Shown: in pieces, positions 1 to 11,995 of the stretch
Layout of the letters: each line of letters starts with the position of its first letter
How positions within the stretch are numbered: the first letter of the stretch is position 1
Source of the DNA: Sphagnum magellanicum
Lineage: Eukaryota; Streptophyta; Sphagnopsida; Sphagnales; Sphagnaceae
Reading direction: 5' to 3'
Assembly: GCA_021904315.1 (NCBI GenBank)
Contig: CM038923.1
Span: 12,158,038-12,222,037, forward strand
DNA: 64,000 nt
Translations under genes and position numbers: made by a program
Notes under the pieces: generated by a model
Database searches by the model: none
What the model saw: the letters and a program-made list of their open reading frames with translations, nothing else
What the model was told of the DNA's origin: nothing

Positions 1-2560
1 ACTAGTTATAAAGCCCATTTTAGGAACATTTCAATCCTTCACATAGATATAATGGTAGCCACTTTTTAAATCTATTTTGGAAAGGAGCATGGCTCCATGC
101 AGATGATCAAGAAGCTCATCAATTCCAAGTAATAGAAATTTAGTTTTAATAATAAGTTTGTTCAATCCTCTATAATCCACAAAAAGTCTCAAAGTCCCAT
201 CTTTCTTTTTCATGAATAAAACATGAGCACCCCAAGGGCATTTATTGGGCCTTATATACCTTTTTTTATTAAATCATTTTTTTTGTTCCAAATTTCCATA
301 TTTAACAAAAGGTAGTTGGTAGGGGGCTCTAGAGATGGGCTTTGCATTTAACATTAAGTCAATTGCATGGTCAATTTCCTTAGCTGGTGGTAAGCCGGGT
401 AAATTTGAAAGGAAAACATCCAAATATTCTTCTAAAAGTTTCCTAACCATTTCATTCGTACCATTCCCATTAACATGCTCATTTATTGGTTTGTGCACAT
501 TTATGGTGAACAATTTTGCATCCATTTGTACACATTTTCAAAATTGTTTGGCAAAAAATAAAAAGGTCTCAAGTAAGGTTTGCATACTTATAAGTTCAAA
601 GATGGAACAGTCAGGTTTTGTGCTGTAGCCCAATCCGCATTTGCACATTACCCATGCATCCATCGGGTCCAACCACTGCATGCCTAAAATGACATCATTA
701 ACATTTCCTAGCCAAATTTGAAAATAAGTGTAGGTTTCCAATCCTGGAAATTTTACCAACACATCTTTTGTGAAAAAAATTGTGTTATGGACTTGACCAT
801 TAGGTAATAAAATCCTAGATGAATCCATGGTTCCAATGGGATGGCCCAGGCTAGTAACAAAAACCTCAAACATTACATAGTGGGTATTATTAGCATCCAC
901 CAACATCAATGTAAGCTTTCCAACATGCAATGCAGTAAGGTTATGTGCCACCATTCATTCCAATATGACAATTGACACTTGGATAGGCCCTTTGTCTTTT
1001 ACCCCATGGTTTTTTGTTTTTCCGCCTTCCTTAAGGGCTATTAGACCAAGGGTTGTTGCTTGGCAAGGCCTTTTTGGGCATTGGAAAGATTGATGCCCAG
1101 GTTCATGGTAGGAAAAACACAAGCCTTTTGTGTTTATTGTCTTTTGTTCTTTCTCATTAAACCTAGGTGGGGTTTTTTTATGTTGGACCCACCTCTGGCT
1201 GGGGTTTCCAAACCTTTTGCAGCTTTTTCCATTTTCCTTAGTGGGCCTGAATATTGGGGGTACTAATTTATGCCTTAAACGTTATGTCCATGTTTCCAAA
1301 TGGTTGCATGTAAATTTTATTTCAAGTCTCAAAGTTTATGACTACCCTATAAGCTTCAGAAAGAGTCTTGGGATTGTAGGCCTTAACCATAAACTTAATA
1401 TGCTCATCTAAACCATTCACGAAAATGCACACCCTATCTAGTTCCCCTAGGGAAAAAAGAAGTAAATGATTTGTATGTTAAACTTCCATTTATATTCTGT
1501 TATGGCCATCCAACTTTGCTTTAGTTTAATTAGTTCTTCTTTCATACGGGTAGAATATATTTGCTTAAATTATGCCCAAATATTCACTGGTGGTTGGTCG
1601 TGGGCTTCATGATTTGTTTTCACTTGCCCCCACCATACCTTGGCCTTACCTTGTAACATCACTATGGTTATCCTAATTTGTTTCGCCTTTTTGTAATCCT
1701 CATCAAATAATTCCTCTAAAGTCTTTAGGAAGGACATAACATCTTCAAGGGTTGTATTGTCCTTGCTATGAAAATTTGAAGGTTTAGCCATTTTACGAAT
1801 ATCTTTATTTGCATCCTTCTAGCATTTGGCTTCTTGTTGCTCCTTGGAACTTTCGAGTTCAAAATTATTAGGCTTCAAATCCTATTTGCAAGGCGAACAT
1901 TCTTGCTTTTTCACCAGATCATGATTGGTTAACACCCTAAAAAGCTTCATCCACACTATGGAGGCCAAGGTGTCACAAGTCAATCTCAAGTACAAACACC
2001 TCCAATCAAGCTTCGGGGCTCCCTATTTTTACAAACAATATTTGATTCCTTAAAGGGTTTTTGTTATCTTGATCATTAGACATAACGATCCTTTATTCAA
2101 AGCAATGTAGGACTACTTTAAAAAAGTTAATAAATAAACCAATAAGAAGCTAGGTTTTCTTAATGTGCAAGCAAAAACCTTGTCCACTAATTCTGCCATT
2201 AAACTAGACTTGGGGTTACCAACAACTTCTCTATCAGGTCTCTTGTAGTTTGCTTTGAAGAAAACAAAAAAAAGAGAAAACTATTGCTAAGGTTTTGAAA
2301 CTAGCAAAAGATGGGGTCTCCAAGGTTTTACTTACTCTTGCTCAGATACCAAATATTACAACCTTTTGACCCCTTTTCACTTTTCTCTAATTTTCACTGT
2401 CCATCTATAACACAGAAAAGGAAGAAAACCCTTTCACAAGGTTCCTTATCCAACCCCTTTTGTGGACTGGTTGCTCAAACATAGAGGCCTTCTAAGGAAA
2501 TCACAGTCCATTTAAGTGGCAGTACAAACAACCCTATTGCAAATACTAGTTACAACCCTC
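1..2560 (-). mobile_element. Ty3/gypsy LTR retrotransposon fossil (5' part)
   Basis: Read on the minus strand, the parts run in the family's order: a primer-binding-like site next to a probable LTR (about 2338-2560), a gag-like segment (about 1570-1791), a retropepsin-like segment with the motif DVILGMQWL (about 538-954), and the start of reverse transcriptase with the typical VDYRGLNKL and [10 protein letters not shown] motifs (about 31-525). The primer-binding-like stretch resembles the initiator-methionine tRNA site common in plant gypsy elements. The element runs off the left edge, so integrase and the other LTR are not visible. It carries several breaks and is an old, inactive copy. The outer LTR boundary near 2560 is approximate. 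Confidence 0.85.
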
Positions 2561-3670
2561 TAAAATTGTGGTTAATATGTTAATGCTTGCCAATTGATTA
2601 CAAATTGAAACAAGTAAGATTTTGAAATCTATATAAGTGAATAAAAATATTTATATGTATGTATATATATATAATTTCAAAAAAATAAAATATCTTTCTC
2701 TTGATTTTATTTTTTATTTTTCAAAATTTTAATATTTTGATTAAATCAGTTACATGTTACTTAAAAATCGCACGTTTTTCAACTTACAATCATTATGTAT
2801 TACTAAGGCTTTGAAAACATTGACATCCCTTTGTGCATGTTATTATTCAAGAATACATCATTCACTCTCAAGTGCATATGTGTTTCACCTTTTCATTTAG
2901 CACCTACAATTTTGAATTTAATGGCATATTCAATAAAATACATTACTTCAGTTTTGAAACATTATAATTGAAATCCATGATTGCAAATTGTAAAAAAAAT
3001 TAAACTCAAAATTTGATTTGATACAAAAGAAAACATGTTCTAGTGTATTTTAAATTAGTAAATCATACTTTATATCCATATATTCCTTCATGTATTTATT
3101 TATTTGTAATTCTGATTTTTAATACACATCAACAAAATTTAATCTTACAAGCACAATACAAATAAAAATGAATTCATTACAAGCATTTTCCTATAAACTA
3201 ACCATTTGACATATACATAATGAACTATATTAATATGTTTTTATTTTCATAATTTCAGATTAAATTGATGGGAGAAACTTTTATTAAATTCCTCTTCCAA
3301 CAAGATAGGGATAGAAAATATATTTCCGAAGATCATCAATCATGCAACTTTGATAAATGGAAGATATCAAACTCAGAAAAGAAAAAAAAGTAGACTTGAT
3401 GAAATATTTATTATGAGAACCAACAACAAATCATGAATTATTTTTTATAGATAACACAATTTAACGGTTGACATTTTGCTTAGCAAATAAAGAATGTAAA
3501 AAATATGAACGGAAACAAAATGACATGTAGTAAATTTTGCACAAATATTATATTTTGAAAAAAAATATCAATTAATAATAGTAAATCTAATGAACATTCA
3601 AAATTCAAAATTAAACTTAACATATTATTCAAAAAGACAAAATTGGTCACTATAAAATTATTATGTCCAC
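2561..3670. other. AT-rich spacer without a gene
   Basis: Low-complexity AT-rich sequence with no coding pattern on either strand. Its right end (about 3515-3710) resembles 63735-63850 at the far end of the window; see findings. Confidence 0.7.
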
Positions 3671-4450
3671 AAAATCATTTAATCATAGTCACTGGTCATG
3701 AGGCAATATGTCAGGTATTTCATTAATGGAGGTGCGGCGATGGTCCCAGAGCACCCAAGAAGAATTAGATTAAGTTTGAAGACACCCAAATTCAAATAAT
3801 CACAACAACAGCACCGACAAACTGAGAGATTCAAGGAAGAGCCAATGGCCAAATGTATGTGAGCACTGATGGCCTGGGATGTGGTAGTACTATAATTTAG
3901 CAAAACAGCAAGGGAGTTAAGAGATACCATTGTCCTTCATCTCATGTATAGCTTGTGCAGAAAATCTTCAGCTTTCACAGGATCCACAAATTGGTTGGCA
4001 ACCATATTCAAGCTGATCTGAATCTTCTTCTTCTGCAATAATTCTGGAGTATCTCCCCCCTGCAAAAATTACAGCAGATCGTCACATTCTTGAATCCTAT
4101 GCCAGATTGAATCACTCGCCCATACATATACATCCTGAGCAGTTCCAACACATGTTGTAATTTCATTTGAAAATACTAGAGTAACACCAAAAGTTTTGCA
4201 TAAAACTGCAACAGTACTTCAGGCTTCCAGGAAAAAGGCAAGAAGACCGACCTGCATCTCCTGCTGTAACCTGTGGAATCCTCAAATAACATTATGCAGC
4301 TTGAAAACACCAGGGCTCTCATGAAAACAGAAGGAAAGGAAGTCAAATATATTGTAACCAACATTTCAAATGAGACCCAGTGAGACACTAGAACTCCTGG
4401 AACATCGGGTACAACAACCCAACATTTCCATGAGCTGAGAAACCCCAAAC

Positions 4451-5861
4451 CTTATCACATGAAGCAAAAGACAAAGAAGGCCTCAGAAGAGCTTCAACAT
4501 CAAGTTCCTGCTATCACATAAAACACTTATTCAACACATCAGTACATAATAGAAAATTGTTTGACAAGTAGCTGCAAATACCAGCATGACAGTGAGGAAC
4601 AACCAACCATGTCAATGAGATAACAGAGAAAACTCACCAGTATGTCAGTTCTGGACAAACCAAAACAAAGTCATGAGGAGCAGTTTGAACAATAGGGACA
4701 GTCACACGATGTTCAGTGACCCTTTAAAAAAAAAGACATAGCAGATGATGTGCCTAGCTGGTGCTGGAGCTTAGAATGTTTGACATTGAAAGTGCACACC
4801 GGCCAGTCTTGCTGACAAAGATACTGGTAGATTGGTAGGCAAGGGTGCAATGGCTGCATACATATGAGGTCTGCCCTGTCCCTTTTTCAGAAGGTTCTTG
4901 AGAATAACCTCCAACATTGGTGGCAGAATCTCCTCACTCTCCTCCAAGACCAAGGTTAAGACACCTTCTCATTGCCAGGAATACATTTGGAGGATGCTCA
5001 TCACTGCAGGGCCCACAATCAGTGGAACATATCAAAGAACATAAGTACAAGAACTTCTTGATACATACAATTCAAAGTCAACCCGAACCTCCTTGACAAT
5101 AGTTTGGGATCTTGGATCTCTTGTTTCCACTACACTTCTCTCCATGCTTTCTGATCTGTAATGAACTGTAAACGCAAGACTCTATCTGCTAGGATGGAAA
5201 CACTTGCAGGCAGAGTGTAGACTTACTGTTTACATCCACCTTGGAGCTGACTTGTAATGGGACCTTGAATAAAAGCACTTCTCTATGAAGGAATGGAAAA
5301 AAGCCCAGATCAAGATTGGACCTACACTTGATAAGAGTGTGTGATGATATAACTCATATACTACCAACCGTATTATGTTACAATGCTTGACTTCTACTGA
5401 GAAACAGGGAAGCAATTGTCAGGGTTTGCCCTATCAGATGTTAAGTTTCTCAAGCACTATCTGACCAACAAGTTTGGGAGGAAAATTACAAACTGCTCTA
5501 CAACACATGAATTAGTTTGCAAAATTAAGAGAAAGGGAACCATACCCATAGGAGCATAAGGAGCGCATCCTTTGGATGCAAGGGCTTGGCAAGCTTCTTG
5601 CCTTTGTTTGGCAGCTCATGTACCTCCTTTTGCTTCCATATGATACTGGAGATTTCCACTCTCAGGTCTTCAAAGTTCAGCTAGAATTCTTGCCTACACG
5701 TCTACCCAAGGCAAATACCCTAAACCTAAACCCTAAAACCTGAATCAAGAGAAAGGGAACCATACCTGCAAGAGCTTGAGGAGTGCATCCTTTGGGTGTG
5801 ACGGCTTGGCAAGTTTCTTGCCTATGTTCAGCAGCTGATGTACCTCCTTTTGCTTCCACAT
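4451..5861 (-). pseudogene. PDS5-like cohesin cofactor pseudogene, with introns
   Basis: Pieces of the plant PDS5 family (HEAT-repeat regulators of sister-chromatid cohesion) appear in order on the minus strand. The first exon (5766-5861) opens with ATG, encodes 32 residues including VHQLLNIGKKLAKPSHPKDA and ends at a GTATGG donor. A decayed second exon lies near 5440-5515. At about 4880-5000 the reading DEHPPNVFLAMRRCL continues, after a one-base shift, as LVLEESEEILPPMLEVILKN, matching the stretch before the acidic EESE motif of plant PDS5. A 57-bp exon with splice-like ends (4451-4507, ELDVEALLRPSLSF) may match the later LDVRLKAV region. The frameshift, in-frame stops and missing repeats argue that it is dead. 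It has introns, so it is not a retrocopy. A possible further exon at 3910-4050 was not identified. Family assignment is from memory of PDS5 sequences. Confidence 0.6.
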
Positions 5862-5945
5862 GATACTGGAGATTTCCACTCTCGGGTGTCTTCAAAGTTC
5901 AGCTTGAATTCTTGCCAATGCTCATACCCAAGGCAAATAACTTAT
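5525..5945 (-). repeat. Tandem duplication of PDS5-like first exon (two ~200-bp copies)
   Basis: Positions 5746-5945 and 5525-5726 are direct copies of about 200 bp, each holding 5' flank, the first coding exon and its donor-side intron. In the left copy the start ATG reads ATA and several residues differ (for example VHELPNKGKKLAKPLHPKDA), so that copy looks decayed. The short linker between them, 5718-5740, contains CCCTAAA-type telomere-like motifs. Confidence 0.8.
5718..5740. other. Short telomere-like tract
   Basis: Three near-consecutive CCTAAA/CCCTAAA motifs sit exactly in the junction between the two copies of the duplicated PDS5-like exon. They could be a telo-box or filler DNA left by double-strand-break repair. 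Confidence 0.5.
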
Positions 5946-7196
5946 CAACTCATGTTCAAATCAGCTCAACTAGAAATTATCTGCTGCAAGTTCTGTGTAA
6001 GAAGGCTCTGATCCAGTCTTGGGAGAGTCTAATGTTTAGAACCTTGCAATTCAAATTTTTTGCGGGGACTTTACCATATACGGTACCATTGTAGGTGCTG
6101 TTTCACCAAAGACTTTTCCTTAGAAACTTGATTTGCAACATGACAAGTAGTCCCCAATTTTTCCAATCAAGTTCTCTATCGCCTGTCAAGTCTCTGGTGT
6201 GACTAGTATCACAGGCAGAAAGAACCAGAATGTACGTTGGTACCTTCACCTCCTTGGGTGAGGTCTGTTTGTGACAATAGCAATTAATCCGGGAAATGTT
6301 AAGTATGGAATGAAAAATACTAGGAGGTTTTTTGTGGGAAGGATTTTTAGGGTTTTATGAGGGCGGTGTTTTGGGAAGTTTCTAGAGAAGGTTTCTTCTG
6401 CTTCCCCCACCCGCCTTCTCTCTTTTCTAGGGTTTCCTGTTGACCCAAGATTCGCGCATCTCCTTCACAAGTTTCTGCTACTAGTTCTCTACTCTCTGTC
6501 TCTGTCTCTAATGGTTTCTTCTGGAGTCTCCTTGGTTGGTGCTTGGTAGTAATTGGTGGTTGCTGTGATCAAGGGCTATTGTGAGAGCTTCTTCTCCAGT
6601 GAAATCGGGTTTGTTCCCTCACAGATAATAGCATTGGTTTCCCCCACGACCCGGCCTTTGAGAGAGAGGCAGATGCAAGTGGGTACAAGTCTCTTCTTGG
6701 TTAGGTTTGGCTTTTTTCTTCTGTGTGTGAGGCGGGGGGGGGGGGGGGGGGGGGGGACAGAGCATTTTGTTTTTTTTGAGATTCATCTGCTCCTCCTGTT
6801 CTCTGTTGAAACCTCCTGAAGCGTGAACCCTAGATTGTGAGGGTTTATGTAGTTGGAAAGTGAAAATGCATTCTAGGATTGTGATGAAAGCTTATGGGGA
6901 TGGTCCTTTGTGGGCAGAAGATTGGTGCTTGATGACAGACAACCGAGTGATTGTTTGTGCTGATAGCATGAGTTTATACATCTAAGGGTTAGGGGTATTA
7001 GGGTTTTGAAATATGGAGAGGAATGGTGATTGTGGTGATGGTTCCGGTTTGTGGTTAAGTGTTTTTTTGCAGGAAACTGTGGCAGGTTGGCTTAACAAGG
7101 GCAATCAGGGTTGTCATCACGGATTGAGATGCTGTACTGAACCATATTGTGGTTGTAGTGCAGGCTCAAGTGTGCTTGAGGGAGGCTGCAGTCAGT
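5946..7196 (+). promoter_or_regulatory. Divergent promoter / 5' region of the zinc-finger gene
   Basis: This stretch lies between the head-to-head PDS5-like pseudogene and the zinc-finger gene. It is rich in TC runs (about 6490-6510) and AGGGTTT/AACCCTA boxes (about 6345, 6430, 6825, 6985), which are common in promoters and leaders of plant housekeeping genes. A run of 23 G lies at 6734-6756. A 39-codon ORF at 6866-6985 (starts MHSRIVMKAYG, ends in TAA) could be an upstream ORF of a long leader. No single TATA box stands out. The transcription start is not determined. Confidence 0.45.
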
Positions 7197-9280
7197 ATGA
7201 AGAAGTTAGGGCCCATAATATCCTTGAAAAGTCCTGTATCGACTTATGTCCGTCTGGCTCCTGCAGTAAGAACCCTGTTTTCCACTCACCCACAACTCAT
7301 CTTTTTTCTTTTCTCGAGGCAAATTTAGGGTTGAGTGTTCTTCCCTAACCCACATTCATCTTTTTCCTTTTTAGTGCATGGGTATGCCAAATTTAGGGTT
7401 GGTTAGTTGTTGATTGAAGTTAGATTTCAATTGACAACTTTTATAGGCAATACAATTTCGATCAGAAACTGAGCCATGAGCTTGGCATGTAGTGTGCAAA
7501 TGGGGGACAGAGAGCCTTTATCAGCAGCTGTGGAATAGGCGAGCCTCGGGTAGTTGATGGACAATCTCCAGTTCCTGTGACAATTGATGGGAAACATTCA
7601 TCAAGTACTCTTGTGGAAGCCTCAGTCTCTGCTTGCAGGTCCTCTAAGTGCAGGCTTGGGTCCAGTTTCCCAGTGGCTACATCTTGTAGGCAGAAACTTG
7701 GACCTTTCTTTGTTGGGTTTGCAAACTGGCAGGGACTTGCAGTAGAAAATGTGGACTGGGGTCCATCTGATACCTCCACTGTGACTCAAGCAGAGGCAAA
7801 GAAATTGGTGAAGGATGCGCCTTTTTCTGTAAGTAGTAATCAGTCCACTCAGGATATCTTGGAGTTGATTGCATCTAAGGAACGGGAGCTTGAAGCTCTA
7901 AGAGCTGCATTGAAGGCCAAAGAGGCTGCTGAGAGTAGAGCTGCTGCTGTTTCCAGAGACAGTACCTTTACAACATCCACACTGCCATCTGCCAATTTCA
8001 CTCCACTGAATAGTTACGATAAAACAGTTGGGGCTGATCCTGTGAACAGTCCCACTAAACAACCCACACCTACAGTGCAACCTGCTGATGTCCCTTCACA
8101 AGCTAGTCAAGAGATCTCACCAAGGCCCTTTCCACCTGTTAATCAGCGACCTAACAGGATTCGGGTAGATCGGCTTGCTGGTGAGAAGTACCAGATGCCA
8201 CCTTTGCATCCTCCTGGGTCCTTCCGCCCAGGCTCGTTCTATGACAAGTTACAAAAGGAAAACAAGCTTGGAAGTGTGGTGAATGAAGAGATTTCTTTTG
8301 CAGAGGACAGACTTGAAGCTGTTTTGATAACTCAGGAAGATGGTGAAGAAAAGCCAATTCGACCTAAACGTGTCCGTCCTCCCCCCAAGATCATTCCCCC
8401 AGTTGAAATCAAACCTTACAAGAGTCTTGCAGATCGTCTTTATGAGGAACATTTTGGGCACCCCGCACCACCAAATCTTCAGAGGAGCTACCCCCCTGGT
8501 TCCTTTTATGATAGGTGTCAGAAGGAGAAGCTAAAGAGAGAAGCTGAGGCCAAGCAAAAGAGAGAAGCTGACGAAGCATCACAGGCATCTGGATTCAAGG
8601 ATGTGGGTGTGTTAGAATCAAAGAGTTCCCTTGCAAGTAATGTTCCAGAAATGAGGGCAGGGACAACAATGGATGAGGAGGATCCACTTCTCCGGATTCA
8701 GAGAATGCCTACAATGCCCCCACGGAGGATGCCTAGGATCCCCTATGCACCAAGTGTTGAGAATCGAAGGAGGAATAACATGAGGCCATCCCCTTACAAT
8801 CAATCCCCTTATAATCAACAGGCATCAATGATGCCTGGGGACTGGAAGTGTGAACGGTCAGAGACCTTTTCTGGAACCATGTGCATCTTCCTTTTCTCTA
8901 GACCATTTTGTTGGTTTTGTTTAGGATTCAGGACTCTGGGTTCTATTATTCTCTCACTTCAAAAGTATTTGACTGTATCTGCCTTAATTTAAGCGCATTT
9001 GAACTTCAATATGACACTAGGTTGTGAAGATTGCAAAATGTCCTCCTCACTTTAGAAATTATTGTCATCCCAAAGACCTGTGTGTTGTAGCTGAGTGGAG
9101 AGTCAATGGGTGGGGGTACCTGACATAGATTGTTTTGGTTTTTGTGTGCATGGCAGGTGCAATGCAAACAATTTTTCAAGAAACACTCAGTGCTACAGAT
9201 GCCAGGCAGACAGGTCAGGCGAAGCTGGGAGATCCAACCAAATGCGTAGGCCATCATCTTTCAAACCTGGGGAACAGTGA
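7197..9280 (+). CDS. RanBP2-type zinc-finger protein, three coding exons
   Basis: Proposed coding exons are 7197-7265, 7493-8856 and 9157-9280, about 518 residues. Exon 1 starts at ATG and ends at a good donor (GTAAGA); exon 2 follows a weaker acceptor (ATGTAG) in the same phase. The exon 1 link is inferred, since no in-frame ATG lies upstream in exon 2. The exon 2/3 junction (donor at 8857, acceptor AG at 9155-9156) is firm because it completes a zinc finger: W-K-C-x2-C-x10-C-x2-C, reading GDWKCERCNANNFSRNTQCY. RanBP2-type fingers bind RNA or proteins. Before the finger come a short charged helix rich in E, A, L and K, a low-complexity middle, and two copies of a PGSFYD-x2-QKE motif (8228-8260 and 8491-8526). 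The C-terminus is basic. I do not recognise the full-length family; function is unknown. A gutted copy lies at 31645-31930. Confidence 0.75.
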
Positions 9281-9405
9281 ACATGATTTAAGGGAAAATT
9301 GATGGGCTTTTGTGGATTGTAAAGGTGGTCACAGAAATCAGATTTGTTACTTTGCATAGCTTGCTGCCACTTCCACAAATGTTCACAACCTAGTGTCATA
9401 TTGAA
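9005..9405. repeat. Perfect 24-bp inverted repeat bracketing the last exon
   Basis: Positions 9005-9028 and 9382-9405 are exact reverse complements (24 of 24). The left arm is in the last intron and the right arm in the presumed 3' UTR, so the two could pair in the pre-mRNA around the terminal coding exon. The sequence beyond the arms does not match. Confidence 0.9.
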
Positions 9406-10450
9406 CATGTTTCTTTGTAGTCTTTTTCGCCTGGAAATTTTAGCAGATTCTCACATATGTATCGACACTTCATGTTGGGAGCTGATGAGGTCAGTGGGGA
9501 GTAATGGAAGCTACTCATTACCATCATGATTGAAGATGATGGGATCAGTTTCAGAATTGGTGAGTGGCACTAAGGTGATGATTACACATTCTTGTTCTGT
9601 TTGTTTTGGTATTGCCTGAACTGACCTCTTTTTCTTCTGTTCGAAGTGTACTGGAGCTTTCTCTGCAATCTCATGGAAATACATATTACAACCACTTGTG
9701 GGTGCAATTGATGATTTGGCTGCTCAAGGTAGTGACAAGCAGTAGCTGCTAGCTACTCCAAAGTGATGTCAAAGAGACAATCTGATATATTTGTGGCATT
9801 TACAAGGTGTTGACTACAATCAATTGTTTGTTTGTTTTGGTTTGGCCAAAATTATTGTATCCTATTTTCTCCAATTCACTGATATGTGCAAATTACTAAC
9901 CTCATATGCATGAACCTTACATGCATTTGGTTGGAAAGCAATGCATCAATCTGCTGGCAAAGATTATATTATATAATGAGCACAAGATATTTGGACGTCA
10001 AGTGGGGTTTTGCAGCTGAAATGGCTATGCACTATAAAATTATCAGAAGGGAGATGACCATGAACATTGACCTAAAATGCCCATTTCTTAGTGTGAAATG
10101 GACATGATATAAAATGTTCAAATGAGAAACAAGAAACAATCCATCAAATTGCAAATTCAGAGTGACACCTAGCAATGTAGGCATACCAAATGAAAAATTG
10201 CTGGGGGTCTGCCGTGTCTCCCTCACAGGCAGCGGAAGAGCCAACAAACTCAGCCCAATGTAACCCTAAGGAAGAAACTTCTGTTTTGGAAGGGTTCCAG
10301 TACTGTGATCAAAATTGACGGCAAAAAGATGAATGCAGAGAACTGAAAATCTTGTCGTTTAGGCTTTCCCTCTGCAGAAAACTTAGTAGGCCATGTCCTA
10401 ATGCTTGTCAACAACAGATGGTGAGATTTTCATGAGACCTAGTGGAAGCC
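9281..10450. other. 3' flank of zinc-finger gene, duplicated at 31.9-32.8 kb
   Basis: No coding pattern. From about 9667 onward it aligns collinearly, with small gaps, to 31918-32800, forming part of the block A / block B duplication. The presumed 3' UTR of the zinc-finger gene occupies its left part. Confidence 0.7.
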
Positions 10451-10454
10451 CCAA

Positions 10455-11140
10455 ATCTCACACCAGCTGATGCTATGGAGAGCTCACAAATCTTGCAGCA
10501 GTGTGAAGGCCAGAGTGACTCTGAACAAAATAAACAATGAGAGCATACTCTCAATCAGTTCCCAAAATGCTTTCCAATTGCATGTATTCCTTACAGAGGA
10601 AGCTTTTGATACAATAGATACAGAGACTAATTATAAATACTATGGCACAATCACAGAACTCTGTTGTGGATTGAACTCGGGGAGAGAAAAAAATTTGAGA
10701 AACTTTTTTACTGCAGAGATTCCCCCCCCCAAAAGTGCAGTACTTCTTTGGTGCCTATTTAATTTTCCACTTACTGTGTGAATCATTTCTATCATTTCTA
10801 CCATCATCACATAGCACATACAAGCAGCAAGCAATTGCCATGAGAAAAAGTAAAAACAACATACAAAAAACAACAGAAAGAAGTGCCACCACAACCATCA
10901 AACAAAAACTCACAAAGAGAAAAGTTCCAAACACCACTCATGAAGAAATGAAATGCAGCCACATTCTGCTGCCTCCCAAGAGTACCACCAAACAATTGTA
11001 TAACATCTCCAATTTTTTCTTGATACAGTGCAACATCTCCAGATTTTTCCCTTGAAGAAAAATGGTTAATGCAAGACCCAATGCACCAGGTTCTCCGTCA
11101 TATATGGCAGGCATGAAGCAATTCACAAGAGTTTTCACAA
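10455..11140 (-). pseudogene. Remnant of a gene for a small hydrophobic membrane protein, copy A
   Basis: On the minus strand, 10755-10937 reads as a strongly hydrophobic peptide (starts MVFGTFLFVSFCLMVVVALL) that is conserved at 35890-36061 (MAFGTFLFVSFCLLVVLALL). Neighbouring stretches (10938-11138; 10470-10590) also match parts of block B. The frames are interrupted, so this copy looks dead. It lies just downstream of PsaF copy A and may partly serve as its 3' UTR. Conservation could instead simply reflect the segmental duplication. The protein family is not recognised. Confidence 0.35.
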
Positions 11141-11212
11141 AGCAAATTGTTCATATTGCAGATAAGAATTACACAAGAGATCATCAATTCTTGATGTCAT
11201 TCAAGCATTGAT

Positions 11213-11995
11213 TTATCTGGGAGAGACGGTGATATTGGAGCTTGGCTCCAACAGCTTGCCATTCCGGAGCTCGCTCACGGCAGCCAAGGGCCAGATGAAG
11301 CCCTTCCACAAGATGCGAGTGGCAAGAGGCACGTCAATGATGATCTCCTTTTCCGTCGGCTTCTTGGTGCTCCTGACCTGAATCAAGTAGTCTCTGCCAA
11401 CCCAACCGATCCAGCCAGCGATGTAGAGGAAGACGATCCCCGGGTAAACAAACTCGCCAAGATGTGCTTGATCACCATCCACAATCAAGTGCGGAAGTCC
11501 ATCAGTGCCACACAGAAGACCTCCATTACCGTAGAAAGCGAACCGTCTCTGCGTCTTCTCAATGGTAGCCTGCAAGGCCAAAGCAGGAGCACTCTCAGGA
11601 GCATACAACTTCAACCTACTTTCAAGTTTCTTAATCTCCTGCTTCTCCCGCTTCGCAAAACCCTTACTCTCCTTACACGGAGTAAGACCCGCCACATCCG
11701 CAAGCGCATCTTGTGGCGCAACGAGAGACGAACTCCCGACGAAGACAGCCGAAAGCGCCAAAGCTGCCGCAACTTTCCCCGCTGTTTGCACAAAGCTACT
11801 GCTACTAGTCTTCTCCTGATCTTGGTCCTGCTTCTTCTCAGCAGAGCAAAGAGTCCTTGCCTTCACATTCTTGACAAACAGAAGCTTGGAGGAGCTGCAG
11901 AACATACCCTTGGAAGAAACGTCCTTCACAGCCAGAGGAGAAAACAAGGCGGCAGGCGCAGAAGCAGCAGCTGCCATGGTCACAGAAGACGCCAT
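11213..11995 (-). CDS. PSAF: Photosystem I reaction centre subunit III (PsaF), copy A
   Basis: Encodes 260 residues in one uninterrupted exon. PsaF is the thylakoid-lumen-facing subunit of photosystem I that docks plastocyanin and contacts the light-harvesting antenna. The first ~99 residues look like a bipartite plastid transit peptide: a Ser/Ala-rich stromal part, then a hydrophobic thylakoid-transfer segment (about residues 74-93) ending ALA before DVAGLTPC, the usual mature start. The mature part (~161 residues) has the Lys-rich plastocyanin-docking helix ([20 protein letters not shown]), the paired cysteines of the lumenal domain (TPC and LLCG) and a membrane helix around [19 protein letters not shown]. 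The length is normal for plants. It differs from copy B at three residues and one Ala insertion. The reading frame is intact and likely functional. Confidence 0.97.
   Translation of the reverse strand: MASSVTMAAAASAPAALFSPLAVKDVSSKGMFCSSSKLLFVKNVKARTLCSAEKKQDQDQEKTSSSSFVQTAGKVAAALALSAVFVGSSSLVAPQDALADVAGLTPCKESKGFAKREKQEIKKLESRLKLYAPESAPALALQATIEKTQRRFAFYGNGGLLCGTDGLPHLIVDGDQAHLGEFVYPGIVFLYIAGWIGWVGRDYLIQVRSTKKPTEKEIIIDVPLATRILWKGFIWPLAAVSELRNGKLLEPSSNITVSPR

Noticed and set aside
3910-4050. Exon-like minus-strand stretch (LLQKKKIQISLNMVANQFVD)
   Set aside because: Has a possible acceptor but could not be tied to PDS5 or any other family; noted only as a possible extra exon.
6866-6985. 39-codon ORF as a protein-coding exon
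   Set aside because: No recognisable domain and ends in a stop without a donor; at most an upstream ORF.
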